From assembly GCA_016785225.1 (NCBI GenBank), contig JAFBJZ010000605.1:310001-374000 (forward strand): 64,000 nt of DNA, written 5' to 3'. Each line of letters begins with the position of its first letter. The first letter of the stretch is position 1. The stretch is from Psettodes erumei. Taxonomy: Eukaryota > Chordata > Actinopteri > Pleuronectiformes > Psettodidae. A program made the position numbers and the translations under genes. The notes below the pieces were generated by a model, which saw only the letters and a list, made by a program, of their open reading frames with translations, was not told the DNA's origin and did no database searches. Positions 38,215 through 50,754 of the stretch are shown piece by piece.

Positions 38215-38475
38215 GTTTCACAGAAAAGGCTGTACACCTGCTCATCAGAAACAGCAGAGAGACACAGTTAAAGAGCAGCTAGTTACAACATCGAATCACT
38301 ACAGAGCCAGATATTTCCCTCAGGAGTTGGTATAGACCAAAAAGAGAGCTAAAAGAGAGAATACTGGACTTGGATTCATCAATTGGACAAAGACACAATT
38401 CTCAACGAACTCTGCTCTATACCCCTTGGATATATAAATAAGCAGGCATTTGCTAACGAGTTTGGCAGTGGTGAG
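38215..38475 (+). repeat. probable dispersed fish repeat with an exon-like right end
   Basis: Words such as GAGCAGCTAGTTACAACATC, CAGGAGTTGGTATAGACC, AGAGCTAAAAGAGAGAATAC and TTGGATTCATCAATTGGAC look like a fish interspersed repeat I have seen in other introns. It ends near GGCAGTG|GTGAGT, a consensus donor; the 30-codon frame from 38383 reaches it in phase 1, so it does not fit the rbfox1-type phase. Confidence 0.35.
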
Positions 38476-39130
38476 TATGTGCCAGCAGTCTGGTATGAAA
38501 TGTTTGTGTGTGTGTGTGTGTATGTGATTTATACATCGGACATTCAAGTATTAGTACATAAATGACTGGGTTATTTTACCTTGGTTTTAATCTTTGTCTG
38601 TTGTAGTTAATCTTGTTAAATTAAGTTTAAGACAGAGAAATAAACTAAACTAAGATAAACATAAAGATATAAACTTATCAGTATATATCTTTTAAAATTT
38701 TTTTTTTTTTTATTAGAATTCCCAATAGTTTAGCCATATGTGATCATGGTAATCTACCCCACTTTGGGAAACTAAAAAAACAGAAAAGCATTAAGTACTA
38801 AACAAAGTTCAAATGGTAGACTACATGTTGGAATTCTTAAATATTTAGACAATCAGACTGCACTGCACTGCATTGTTTGAAAAAGCAGAAAAATGCCCCA
38901 TACATGAATTTGGATGGTGGCGATATATAGAACGTGAAAATAATGTCTGCCTGGGGTCTGCCTGAAAGAGAAACTTCCAGAACATTCTACACACATTCTG
39001 CAAGTCTGATTGAATCACTGTATCCCCCAAATTCTATGATTTTGTTTCCAGGATGACTCATTTTTTAAAAAAGCAGGGAGGCTGTGCGTGTGGTTTGTCC
39101 TGACATGCATTATTTACAGCCTGCCTGCAT

Positions 39131-39295
39131 TGCTCGGGAACCCTGCTATTTTCCGTGGGTGTTGAGCGTGCGCGGGGAGCACGGCTCGGCTCTGTTCATC
39201 ACAGCTGTTGCATAACGTATCCAGTCCCGTGTGACTCCAGGGCTGCGGCTGTGCCGAGCTAACACTGCTGGCTCTCTGCGGCAACACAAATCCTC
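39131..39295. promoter_or_regulatory. CpG-dense segment inside the intron, possible internal promoter
   Basis: I count about twelve CpGs in roughly 155 bp, in a window otherwise strongly CpG-depleted, with GTGCGCGGGGAGCACGGC at its core. It sits just left of a GT microsatellite. It could be the CpG promoter of an internal rbfox1 isoform. No ATG-to-donor in phase 0 was identified here. Confidence 0.35.
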
Positions 39296-39344
39296 CTGAT
39301 GTCTGCCTCTGCTGATGCACTGTGACTATGAGTAGATGTATGCT

Positions 39345-39350
<6 letters not shown>

Positions 39351-39408
<58 letters not shown>
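39351..39408 (+). repeat. (GT)29 microsatellite
   Basis: Uninterrupted 58-bp GT tract just right of the CpG-dense segment at 39131-39295. Confidence 0.98.
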
Positions 39409-39411
<3 letters not shown>

Positions 39412-39689
39412 TATTTAAAGCAGCATTCTGCAAGATTTTACTGCAAAATCCAGACTGAGTGTTGAAGTCAGTTCAAAGCCTTAAAAAGCTCTAGTTGTAC
39501 TGCCTCAGCTCTACCTTTTAGCCTTCAGTCTTCAACATGTTTCACCATATTTGGAGATCGTGGCTCCAAACAGACTTCAAACAGAAAAAACATTTACTTT
39601 GATTGTGCTACTTTGTATTATGCAATATATAAAATACATTACTGTTATGTTTACCGTGATTACTCTTTTTCTTGATCTTGTTCTTAATC

Positions 39690-40155
39690 ACATTTTTTTT
39701 AAAGGTGCTCTAAAACGTGTGAAATTTTGCACATGCTTGACACATGGTGAAAATTTATGTTTCATGGGTGCACGCACATAAGTGTGGCAAACAGCAAAAA
39801 ACGGTGCCCCATATGATACACCTACATGCATGAAAGTCAGTAGACACATGTAAGATCAGCAAAAAAACCCAAAGATACACTGGGAGCCATACCCTAAACC
39901 CGGCAGGAGATCAGCCATTTTGAAATATGATGCAAGCGCTGGTGGTGCAATGACTTGAAATTGTAATTCAAATATACATTATCTGCACTGACCCAGACTT
40001 CACATACAACTTCAGGCAAACTTGTTTTGGTAAGAGTACGTCTGAAACCCATTATATGCCAACATTCAGTTGTAGTCACTGCACCACCCACCAACCAACA
40101 GGAAGTGACATGGTTTATATCTGGGCCTGATGAACGCTGCTTGCAGCTTTAATAC
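39690..40155 (+). repeat. degenerate teleost dispersed repeat (CAGGAAGTGACATGG ... CTTGCAGCTTTAAT family)
   Basis: Includes AAATTTTGCACATGCTTGAC, TGTGGCAAACAGCAAAAAAC, GGAGATCAGCCATTTTG, CACCCACCAACCAACAGGAAG and the end GCTGCTTGCAGCTTTAAT. This order is familiar from a long, frequent fish repeat; much of the middle has been lost. Confidence 0.5.
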
Positions 40156-40242
40156 TGAATTTCTTCTCCTCATATTCCTCCAACCAATTTTTATTGCTGC
40201 ACGTAAAAGACATAACGTGATATTATTCTGAGCGGCTTCTGT

Positions 40243-40405
40243 GGAGCAGCTGTGTCTCAGGAGGCAGAGAGGGTTATCCCCGACGTTCCTTTGGCGTGTG
40301 AGTGTGTGTATGTTGACAAAGCACTGCATATTTTTTGCAAGCGCTGTGTGAATGGCTTAGTGGTTGATAGATTATGTAGGTGATATATAAATGCGGTTGA
40401 TTTAC
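40243..40405 (+). repeat. teleost dispersed repeat, copy 3 (internally shortened)
   Basis: Begins CAGCTGTGTCTCAGGAGGCAG and ends TATATAAATGCGGTTGATTT, matching both outer parts of the family seen at 9618-9795. The middle cloze region (GGTTC to TGAGC) is largely lost. Confidence 0.55.
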
Positions 40406-40409
40406 CTTT

Positions 40410-41210
40410 TCTGTCTAATAATATTTTAAATAATAGACTATATTTATCTTTCATTGAATCTGTGTTGACATACACAAGTATTCAAGATCAGGAGTGTCTA
40501 TTGGTACAGACCCAGAAATTACCTGCTGACAGCACTCATCAACTTCACACGCACACATACACACTGTGCTCCAGTGAAGGAATATCCTTTGTTTGCATGT
40601 GAGAAGTACTTTAGTGGAGAGAAGTCTGATTTAGTAGATTATGGAAATGACTGTATGGAGATGACGTCTGTGTGTGTGTGTGTGCGTGCGTGCATGTTAC
40701 TGCTGCAGACAAGCTCTGGTGTCTTGACAAAGTAGTTCCCCATGAACTAAGTCCCTGGTCACACTGGCAGGCTGACTGTGCACCACAATGTCAGCTTTGT
40801 GCATGGGTTTATTTTCACACAAAAAAGCCCAAATGCATATATGAATGTGTGGGACATGTAGCTACACATTTTCCTGGATGCTTCCATATGCATATTAATC
40901 TGTGTGTGCATGCATGTGGTGGTAGAGTTAAGACAACAAACACAGCATGTCAAGGTAAAATGTTAACATACAGCAATGGCAGAGGCTGCTGTATGTATGT
41001 GTGTGTGCGTGTGTGTGTGTGTGTGTGCAGCATGGATTACCTATAATGAAAAATTAAACAAAAAATGCAAATCATGCAATTACAAGCTCCAAAGCCAAGT
41101 GTTAGAATTAATGCCTGCAGCAGATGTAATGGAAATGAAGCAACTTTCGGAGGAATTTCTGATGGAGGATTAGCATACTGTACGGAGGGACAACCCGATC
41201 ACACAGACAC

Positions 41211-41259
<49 letters not shown>

Positions 41260-42085
41260 TCATACATAAAGACGGCTTGTTGTCCCTTTATTACCTTCAT
41301 AACGCACACACACGAGTCAGGGAAAATCAATCAGCTGGTCGAGAGAGCAGAGTTTTAGATGGAAGGAAGAGCAGATCAGTTAATCAATTCTCAACTATAT
41401 GTTATTGCTGATATGATAACTGGTACTGAAGTAAACACTTCACTATCACTGCAGTGTTTCCCATCAATTATGCAACAAACGGCTGAAGGTTTTCCACCAG
41501 TATATTGTTGCCAGTGCAGTCTGTGCTGTGGTGAGCTGGGGCAGAGGCATCAACCCTTAACCCAGCCCCCCTCATCCCCACAATAACTACATTTACATGA
41601 CACTTTATTAGTCAGAATATTGGTTTTAGCTTCACTCAAACCTGACCTTTAAAATACATGTAAACTCCTTCATCCAGCTGAAATTAAACTCCACATATTC
41701 AAGATAACCCACCAGATAATGTGGTTGGGAATCAGACTCAGTTCTCATCTTGGAAGTCAAACAAATTGCATAACAGAAGAAGAAGCTGCTAACAACAGGC
41801 TAGCAGCAGTAACGGCAGTGTTGTCTGCCTTCAGATAAAATCACAAGTACAAGGGATGTGTGAATCTCATTTGGATACAGTACAGCAAAGAGCACATACA
41901 AAATGTACAGAGCTGTTAAGTCATACAAGTTCGCCAAACTTGTTTGTTGATTATTCGGTCTGTGACGTAAAATGCCAACCATGCATACTTTCATCAATAA
42001 ATTGATTTATTGCCCTGTATGTATACTGGGACAAGAACTGTAATTCAATCTCCTGCTGAATCCTGCTGAATCCTACATCTACACT
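40410..42085. other. intronic block, nothing firm
   Basis: TG tracts near 40671-40684 and 41003-41028, and a CT/CA tract at 41213-41259. A 124-codon frame at 40672-41046 begins in a microsatellite and has no domain. Confidence 0.5.
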
Positions 42086-42089
42086 GTGG

Positions 42090-42295
42090 ACCTTCGCTGC
42101 TGCTACAGTTGGCTGTTGCTCTTATTCTGTTGTTGTTTGTTGTAGTTCTTGTCGTATTGTAGTTTGTGTTTGTATTCATTTGAATATTATTATACTCTTG
42201 CCTTTTCTGTGTTACTGTGTAATTAAGCTGCTGTGAAAACCCAAATTTACATCATGGGGATTAATAAAGGAGTATCTTATCCTATCTCTTAACTT
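42090..42295 (+). repeat. 3' tail of a non-LTR retroelement
   Basis: GAAAACCCAAATTTACATCATGGGGATTAATAAAGGAG is followed by a degenerate TATCTTATCC tail. This pattern resembles the 3' ends of fish non-LTR elements (CAATTTCCCC, AATAAAGGATTATCTTATC). The upstream T-rich 42120-42200 may belong to it. No coding part was seen. Confidence 0.45.
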
Positions 42296-42299
42296 AGGT

Positions 42300-43675
42300 T
42301 TATGTGTTTTTAATAATGAACTGAAATAAGCTTTTTCAAACTTCTTATAACAATACAGAATTAACCTTTATATTTTGCACCATTAATTCAATGTAGAGCT
42401 CTTTGTCATTTTGCCCCCTACCTTGCCCAACAAACTGGCCTTAAAAGCTGATGTGGTTTATAAGTGTGAGATTCCACCCTTGTTTTTACACTATGTCAAG
42501 TTTGTGTGTTACCATAGCAATCCACGTTATATGATTTTTTAAAATATATTTAATTGAAATGCTCACATCATCCTGGTTTCTCTATTTCGGTTCTGGTTAT
42601 TTTTAGTCATTATTTAATATTTTCTGTACCTTCTAATGTGTGCACCTCCAACACATCTAAATGATAGACACAGTAGATCTCATTACTTAGTGTGTGTAAC
42701 AGATGGGAATCAGCTGTATTTGCTCATTACGAAAATCATCTTTGTTCTGTCTCAGCATTGCTTCCGAGATTCTGATTTCATTTTTGCCCATTGTCTTGGT
42801 AATGGCTATCACCTCACTACTTCAAGTGATATAGCTTATTTTCTGACCTCTAATAACTGATTTGAACACTTCATATCAAGTGTTTGCAGTGGTGAATCAT
42901 AATAATAGCATGTTAGCATTTACAGATTTTAAAAAGGCATACATACTTAAAATAACTAAAAATTAAAGATCATTATAGTACAGCTGATATCACATAACAT
43001 GATTTTCTCTTTATTTCAGAATGCAAATCAGGTACATCTACTAGCTTATTGGGTGGGGATACGCCAATACATGAAGAGCAGAATGTGATGCAGTTAAACA
43101 GTGCAGTTAACAGTGGTATAATTTTCACTCTTATGTTAGAACAAAAAAAGAGTATTGCTGTTTTCCATAATGTGTAGGAGAAAGCTAAATTTGAAAATCA
43201 TCTAATATAATGGCTTTGTAAAATATATACATGAATATTTTTAGATGTGTTTCTTTAAAAGAGCCTGTTCATACAACTCTAGAAAATTCCCAGGAATTTC
43301 CTCCAGGAATTCATGTTAAATCTGCAGCAATTTCTTGTGTTCAACTCCTCTCAATGTGTTTGGATTAGTCTATTTTTGTTCTGCTGTGCTCTCTCGCCCA
43401 CTCACACATGCACACAATATTTTTTGGATCAGTTTAAAGCATTAGCCATGATGCTTTTGAGTAAAGCGAATGGAAGCTCTTCTTCATGTTGCCTTGGAAA
43501 CGTTGGAAGAAAATGGTTTATATGTCCTTGGAGGACCTGTAATGCATGCATGTGTGTTTGTGAGCGTGCACGTGTGTGTGTGTGTACACCTTGTGTTTGT
43601 GTGTACTCATGGTTGTTTGCATATCTGCCAGTGATACTGCGTGTGTGTGTGTGTGTGTGTGTGTGGTTTGTCTGT
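42300..43675. other. intronic block, nothing recognised
   Basis: AT-rich with ordinary short open frames. Confidence 0.5.
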
Positions 43676-43679
43676 GGAG

Positions 43680-43800
43680 ATTCTCATTAATCCAGGTCAT
43701 AATGTAGTGTCCACTGGAACAAAAATCCTTGAAGACGTTTCACCTCTCACCCAAAAGGCTTCTTCAGTTCTGTTGGACTGTTGTGAACCTGTGTGTGGGA
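43680..43800 (+). repeat. short dispersed fish repeat fragment (GAAGACGTTTCACCTCTCA)
   Basis: ATTCTCATTAATCCAGGTCAT is followed by GAAGACGTTTCACCTCTCAC, CCAAAAGGCTTCTTCAGTTC and TGTTGGACTG. This series of words is frequent in fish introns. The parent element class is not assigned here. Confidence 0.5.
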
Positions 43801-44452
43801 GTTGTGTACAGTAGATTTGCCTGATTTGCCTGAAATATTGCTGCCCATCGTCTGCAGGGGTATTTCATGGTAAAGTCATAACTGATAACATTATATAAGT
43901 TTGAACTCCACTCATAATAAACATTGTATGATAATATTCAGACCGAACTCAGTGACATCCACCATTAGCCATAAAGGAAACTGTTGGCCACATTTTCCTC
44001 AGTCATTCCAAGTCCAACAATGATTTTAATAGCATGTTTTTTCCTTCTGCAGCAGCATTTGCTCTTCCATTACAGATCGGTAGCAGAAGGAAAAATACAT
44101 TCTAATTAGTTTCATATTTTTGGCTGTATCAAAAAATATAAGTAATAAGTAAATAATAAGTTGTGTTTTTTTGCTTTTATGATGGTGTGCCCCAGGCTTG
44201 CTCAAATTAAACTGATTTCATATCCATTAAGATGGCAAAACTCTTTCCATCTAGCCAATCAAATGATATAGTTTTAATTGTTTTGTACTGCTACATGAAG
44301 CAGTAGCTGCCATGAGCTGACAGTGACAAGAGCCATAGATTTTGAACAACACCCCACTTTAGCTTCCTAGCTCATGTCGCTTTCTGAAATGATTACATCT
44401 TGTGTCACAGCACAGGCACAACTGGTAAAATGATTTCTTTTTGGCTGAGGGC

Positions 44453-44650
44453 AGGGCTTTTCAACTGATTTTGACCCAGGGTACACCACTGTGACTAAGG
44501 CGTAAGGGTGGGGGTGGGGGCATTGCCATTCATTGCCCATCACTTTTTTTGCTCAGATTTTATAGAGCAGGGGTGAGGAACTTTTTTTCTATCAAGGGCC
44601 ATTTCAATTTTTATAACATCCTTCGAGGGCTGTACTAAATTATTGAACAC
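44453..44650. repeat. hAT-like terminal fragments
   Basis: Two stretches, CAGGGCTTTTCAAC near 44453 and CAGGGGTGAGGAAC near 44567, resemble the CAGGGGT-type ends of hAT-derived repeats. The second continues into ATCAAGGGCC and GAGGGCTGTA, wording common in fish repeats. Partner ends were not found. Confidence 0.35.
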
Positions 44651-44736
44651 ATATATCACACTAACCTCTAATGTGATGGCTGGAACTGCTTCTCCTCTCT
44701 GTGAGTCATCTGATGTCAGCTTGTAGTGATGGTGAT

Positions 44737-45076
44737 TAGGGATTCACCAATACCCAAAACCAGTATCTGGTATTGGCCTATCTATTGCTGATGTGCTCAT
44801 ACTTACACTCATACTCATACTTAGAAACTACTCCAATACTACAGCACCCGATACCACACAGCAATGTGACGTTGACCTGACATTGGTCAATTGAGCAGAT
44901 TGACAGAGGAGGAGCAATGTCACAGTTTGGAAATTTTTGAAGATATGTGAAGATGACAAAACTGAGTTTCCCACACACTGACCACCACAAACTGATTAAC
45001 TGAGTTTCACTATGTTTTCATTCGTTGTTTTTTTTTAAATGGAATTTAAAAATACAGCATATCTCAGTGCTTGTCC

Positions 45077-45137
<61 letters not shown>

Positions 45138-45374
45138 AGCTGAATTGTGATGGAAAGTGAAAGTAACCATATGTGATCCCTGCGAGCACCGTCAACAACA
45201 ACAACAACAACAACAATAACAACAACATCATGTTGTGTGTTTGTTGAAGTCAGACAGTGAACAACATCTGATGGTGTATAATGGGATTATTCAATAGTCG
45301 GTATCAGCAAATACCCAAATGTAAGTCTTGTACTTGTACTGTATATGAAATAAAGTGGGACCGGTGCATCACTA
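44737..45374. mobile_element. non-autonomous terminal-inverted-repeat element (hAT-like)
   Basis: The left end reads TAGGGATTCACCAATACC. The reverse complement of the right end reads TAGTGATGCACCGGTCC. These are imperfect inverted ends of the common fish TAGGGATGCACCGAT type. The 638-bp interior has no transposase frame but holds a (CT)n-(CA)n microsatellite at 45081-45136 and a CAA repeat near 45193-45230. I could not establish a target-site duplication, so superfamily placement is tentative. Confidence 0.55.
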
Positions 45375-46274
45375 GTAATAATGATGATGATGCTGCTTGC
45401 AGCTTGTTTTCCAGGTCAGTCAGTTTTGAGCAGAACTGAGTTTTTATGGGAGTCAGTTTTGAAAAGAAGCACTCACAGCAGCAGGCTGATCTCAAGTAAA
45501 GATGTAATTTTGTAGCAGCAAGCAACAAGGCACTTCCTTGCAAATTCTCCTTCTGAATGAGGTTTCACCTGCTCAGGTGTTTGCTCACTCACCACTTGAT
45601 TATGTGCATATGTCTTGCAGCTCATCCAGTTTAATTTGTTTGGAGCTGTAATGAGGCCCGGGAGCTATATTTCTTTTTTTTCCAGACATGAGGTCTGCAC
45701 TTGGTCCCTTGTTGTTGTAAAATCTGCAAAATGAACATCAGTCAGGTAAAAGTGCACAGCTAACATCAGTTTGCAGTCCAGTCAGCTAATTAGTCAGCCT
45801 CAAATTGTAAAAATAATGTTAGTATCGGTCAGTTGAGCACTTATTTCAGAACACCCCTGCTAACACAATACCATCTATTCTTGGCTTGCATGTTAGCCCA
45901 GTTAGCAGTGCATGTTTGTTCACATGCTCATGCTGCTGGGTTGTCAATTGAATAAACACCCATACTGAAGCTTGAAAGAACCATTTCCCTTCTTTTCCAC
46001 AATACAAACACAAGAAAGACAAATGAAACATCCGTTTGACACAGTTTGACTGCAGTTGGACTGCAGGGATTTCTGTTGGACCTTAATAACATACCTTACA
46101 CGCTTGCTGAGTCTCACACAGAGTGACAGTGTAATGGCTCCAATAGGGCTGTGTGACTGGACAGTTAATTAGTGAACAGATGAACTCGTTTGATGAAAAC
46201 CCTTAAATAACCCCATCCAAAATACCCTGGGCATTCAGTCTTACACACATAACACAGCCCAAGGAGCTTATTGA

Positions 46275-46275
<1 letters not shown>

Positions 46276-46315
<40 letters not shown>
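46276..46315 (+). repeat. (TG)n microsatellite
   Basis: 40-bp tract bounding the left side of the duplicated segment; a second TG tract lies at 46471-46515. Confidence 0.97.
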
Positions 46316-46317
<2 letters not shown>

Positions 46318-46466
46318 ACCAGGCACACAAACATCTGGTCAGAACTGGCTCTCTCTGCATCCCTTCATCCTGCTTCTTCTTCCTCCCACTCTCCCTGTCT
46401 CTCTTTGTGGCCGCTCAGCAAACTACTGCTCTGTAGATGATACACCGTCTGTCTGTCTGTGTGTCT

Positions 46467-46470
<4 letters not shown>
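46316..46470 (+). repeat. duplicated segment, copy 1 (between two TG tracts)
   Basis: CACACAAACATCTGGTCAGA, ACATC/GCATCCCTTCATCC, CTCCCTGTCT, GTGGCCGCT and AGCAAACTACTG are shared in order with 50385-50522. Both copies end in CTGTCTGTCTG followed by a TG microsatellite. Confidence 0.75.
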
Positions 46471-46516
<46 letters not shown>

Positions 46517-48224
46517 CTTCAGGCTCATTTGCATGGCGATTTTGCAGCCAGCCAAGGTCACGTCGCATTTTACGACAGGGGCCTCTGTCAGAAATCAAAT
46601 TTTAAATGAGTGAAATGAACCTTGAAAATATGCCCAGACTGAGAGGAACTTCAGCCATGTCCTGAGGAATCAGTGAAAACACCACAACCCTGTCATGTTC
46701 AACATGTGCCTATTACTAATTCTGCAGTATAGGAATAGCTATATATACACAGCATTAAAATCAGTTGTTAATGTTGTGGCTGATCAGTATCTTTTTGACT
46801 TAGTCAAGCCATGAAGCCATGGAAAACAACTGAAACTGAAATATAAATTCAGTATAACATTACTAATGGTTCAGAATGAACTCTGAGCTTTCAGAAATAG
46901 CTTCAGATATACACTGATCATAATATGACAACAACAAAACAAAACAACTTTAATTCAGTTTTAGCCTTGTTTATCCTGAAAAGAGCAAGGTTACCAAAGC
47001 AGCACATTCACAGACCACATAAGCTTACCTTCAGTACCAAAGCAGGAAGTGTTCAGATTGTTTGGTCCATGTGAATTTTGATGTTCCTGGAACCCCTCGG
47101 ATCTCCAAACTGAACAACAAGAAATGTTGCATGAGACTTCCTCTAAAAACAATGGGAGCCCATTAAAATGTGAATGTGTGTCCTCTGATCTACCACCGGT
47201 GTGGTTACACTTTGAGTAGTGGTTTAGACAAAACCTCTTTGGGTATGGATAGGGAACATTCATGGTCAGTGTTGAAAAAAAGCAAATAGCCCTGCAAGGA
47301 CAGGGGTTTAATCTACAGGTCATTTTCTCATTCACAGTTTCTGTCATGTTTCATGTTTAGCGGCTTTGCTCACTAATTTACTTATATTTCCCAGTAACAT
47401 CTGGGTAGCATTTATATTTTCGAAATGTACATTTGGTAACAGACAGATAATGGCGCACAATGATGGTACGGAGCAGAGAGAGTGGGACCGGCAGCTGCCA
47501 GTTTCCCTCAGTGACGCAGCCGGCTTTAGGTCTGGTATTCCCTCTTTTTGTTCCACAGCCTCCCATGAGGCCCTTCTGTTAAATTAGCAACAATAATTGT
47601 CATTTAAATGCAAAAACTCATGTCAGACATATTAAATGTTGTCATATTTTTCCAACGGTGGCAATACAAAGTTTGCAGCATGCAGTACATGTTTCTTACA
47701 AATGCATTATTTGAAAGTAAAATTGGAATATAATTGTAACACAATGTTACATAACTATTGTTCTGCAATAAAATGGGAAAAAGTAAAACTTCCTTAACAC
47801 ATGAGTAGGCCTGCACATAGTTTTGTGTGCAAGATACACATACCTCTCTCCCATTGACAGGAGCCAGCAGATGGGCTGATATTACAGGGCTATCATCTGC
47901 GTGTTCACATCTACTCACTCTCTCTCAGCTACCAGTGTAATGGCTTTCACTTCCTACAAACAGCAAACGCTGAGCCTGATGACAGAACAACATCTGGGGA
48001 CTTGTTAGACAGTTGACCCAGAAAATAGACGCTGCTGTAATGGTGACAGACACCGTTCCTCCAAACTCACAAACAAGGCACACACTAACATGTACAGTGT
48101 AATATAAGTTTAAAAACACACACCTTGATCCTCTGACACACTTTAAGTAAACACTCTCAGTTGCATTAGTTAGCAGTACATGGAGATGTCATTTCATTGA
48201 CAACCTGAAATAATTTGTAGAACA

Positions 48225-48690
48225 TTATACAGCTGTGAACCACAAGATGGACGCTGTTCATTAAATGTCATCTGACAAATAAGGGTAGTGATATCCAGTG
48301 GTGGGATTGCAGATTGCAGCCAAATGAACAGCCAAGCGTGTCGGAGAAACCTACTGCAGCCTTCAACAAACATTAAAATGTTAAAGGCCCTTTGCTAGAG
48401 CGAGTGTTTAGTTTGTCAATGCTGAGCTACTGTAGAAGCATGGTGGACTCTGCAGGAGAGGACCCACTTCATGTGTATATGTAAAAGGCTCATTGTAAGC
48501 TAATAAAAAGACAACCATTCTTAGATTCAGACGACCAGTGTTTGGGTTGTTGTTTTGTGCATCCTTTGAAACATGGCAGTGCAACATGAGGACCCATTCC
48601 CCATGTAGATATGAAGGGTTCATTCTCAGGTAATGAAAAATGTGGATATTTTATATTCACTTTCTGCCAACAGATCACCTCAGTTCCAAA
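48225..48690 (+). repeat. teleost dispersed repeat (GAGGACCCACT ... CTCATTCTAAGG family)
   Basis: Contains CACAAGATGGACGCTG, GAGAAACCTACTGCAGCC, CTTTGCTAGAGCGAGTGTTT, CTGAGCTACTGTAGAAGCAT and two diverged copies of a GAGGACCCA/GGCTCATT module (48458-48500 and 48588-48630). Familiar as a common teleost repeat. The doubling of the module may be a local duplication. Confidence 0.5.
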
Positions 48691-50384
48691 CACTTGAACT
48701 TAAAGACTGGGCTTTATTAGAGACTAACATTTATTTGATTGATAGTTTTAATTCTCATTGCTTTTTAAGAATATAATTTTCTTCAGTCAATACACATGTT
48801 GAACAGAACTCTGGGGCTTGTATTACAACACACAAATGTTACCAAATCAACCAGGACAGATATCTTAAGTATTATGACTTTACATGGTGCTTTATTGTGA
48901 GAAATGTAGATCTTATTTTGGGAAAATTGCCATGTTGCTGTTTCTGAGTACCCACAGCAGTCTCCACTCAGATTTTGTTGCAATTAATACAATATATTAA
49001 AATTGGTTGTGTTATTATGGTAGCAAGTCTCCATCCAAAATTAGTCCACACTGTAAGTGAATTCAAAAAAACTGGCCAAACAAAATCCAGATTAAAACAT
49101 GTTCACACTCACTACTGGATGTTGGGGGCATTAGTAAAACGAGTTCTACTGAACTCATTTTCTAGTCTGGTAGTAAAGCATTGCAGGAGACGAGGATGCA
49201 ATGAGATGACATAAATAAAAGAGTGCTGCAATGAATGAAAACAGTTTGGAAAACATGATGGAAACACTGCGTCTCTATCAGTGACCTCATCACTCTGCAC
49301 AGAAAAGTTTTTGGGGACCTTGAAGTCACATGCTGCTTTTATGTCATGATTTAGTTGCCATATCTGTTTCCATTGCACATTTTCTGGACTGGTGTACCAA
49401 CTTCTCCACTTAAGATATACATAAAAGCTGTTTTTATATTATTTTCACTTTCTTCCATTTTTAGTCAGGCTTGTTACACAAAGTAAAAATATATGCAGTG
49501 GTGGATTGAAACACCCTGAGTGATATTGATGAGTTAGACAGCTTATCATCAACTCCTTAACTTCTAGAAACAAAAGCTCTTGAGCTGAGCAGTGAAGGAA
49601 TAAACAAGGTCTCGAGATGTTAAGTAGCAGAGGTTAATCAGATTCATATCTCTGATACAATGCTGTATAATTGGCAACTTTGTGGACAGCTGCTGTTAGT
49701 TTGCTTGCCATGTTAGCTTCTGCGGGTTATGTTTATGTTTGCTATTTCCTGTCTCCTCATGCTTTTGGCCACACTGAGTGAATTCACTCTGGTGGGTTTC
49801 AGGCTGCTTGCACCATAAGAGCAGTTCACAAAGCCTTTTAGCACTTAAAGCAGCTCCTGAATCTGAGAGAAGTTCAGGGCAGTGTGGAGAACTCTTTTAC
49901 AGGTTTACAGCTGGATTTCTCTAAAGACCCTGCACTCTTGGCTTTGATTTATCACTTGACTTCTGCAGTACTGCCCGCTCACAGGCACAAAATGCCAGTT
50001 CAGAATGTATCATGGTACTTGCAATACAACAAGGGTGACTACTATGATAGAGATAATTAGTTTTCGCTCTGGCTTTCTTACTAAAGATGGACGCCAATAC
50101 ATAACAGATACAGGGATAGTCAGAATGTTATGGCATATAGTGGGTGCCTGGCTGACTCATGACTGAGATGAACCTCTGACTCAATGAATGAGTGAACAAA
50201 CGACAATGAATACCAACAAACAATGAATGTCTGGCCTCACGTCCTAGCTGAGTAGGTTCTGCCAGCCCAGCAGTGCTGTGTGTGTGTTTGTGTGTGTGTG
50301 CATCTGTGTGTTCATCCTGCTTCAGTGGCGTTGCTTCGGTCACACGCTGCCTCACATCGCCCCAGACCATCTGTCAGCTACATG

Positions 50385-50522
50385 ACCAGGACACACAAAC
50401 ATCTGGTCAGAACTGGCCCCCTCTACATCCCTTCATCCAGTTTCTTCCTCCCACACTCCCTGTCTGTCTGTGTGGCCGCTTAGCAAACTACTGATCTGTG
50501 GATGATACACTGTCTGTCTGTG
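50385..50522 (+). repeat. duplicated segment, copy 2
   Basis: Diverged partner of 46316-46470, about 4 kb away in the same orientation, likewise followed by a TG tract (50529-50563). Confidence 0.75.
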
Positions 50523-50527
50523 CATTA

Positions 50528-50564
<37 letters not shown>

Positions 50565-50754
50565 CCTCTCATTTCTTTCTTTCTCTCCATGTTGGAGCCC
50601 ATGGACAAGCCACTAAATAATCGCCATTGGGAGTAAATTGAGGATAAATTAAAGGTCAAGTGCGTAGGCTTTAGGTGGATCTATTAACAGCAAATTGAAT
50701 ACAATATTCATTATTATATTTTCATTAGTGTATAATTACTTAACAATTGTTGTT

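Larger units (their letters stand above)
45380..48220. other. intronic block holding the duplicated 46.3-kb segment
   Basis: Apart from the duplicated segment and TG tracts, no coding or structural feature recognised. Confidence 0.5.

Noticed and set aside
38383..38470. Open frame ending at a consensus GTGAGT donor, considered as an rbfox1 first exon
   Set aside because: It reaches the donor in phase 1, which does not fit the phase-0 GNQ exon, and it lies in sequence that looks like a dispersed repeat.
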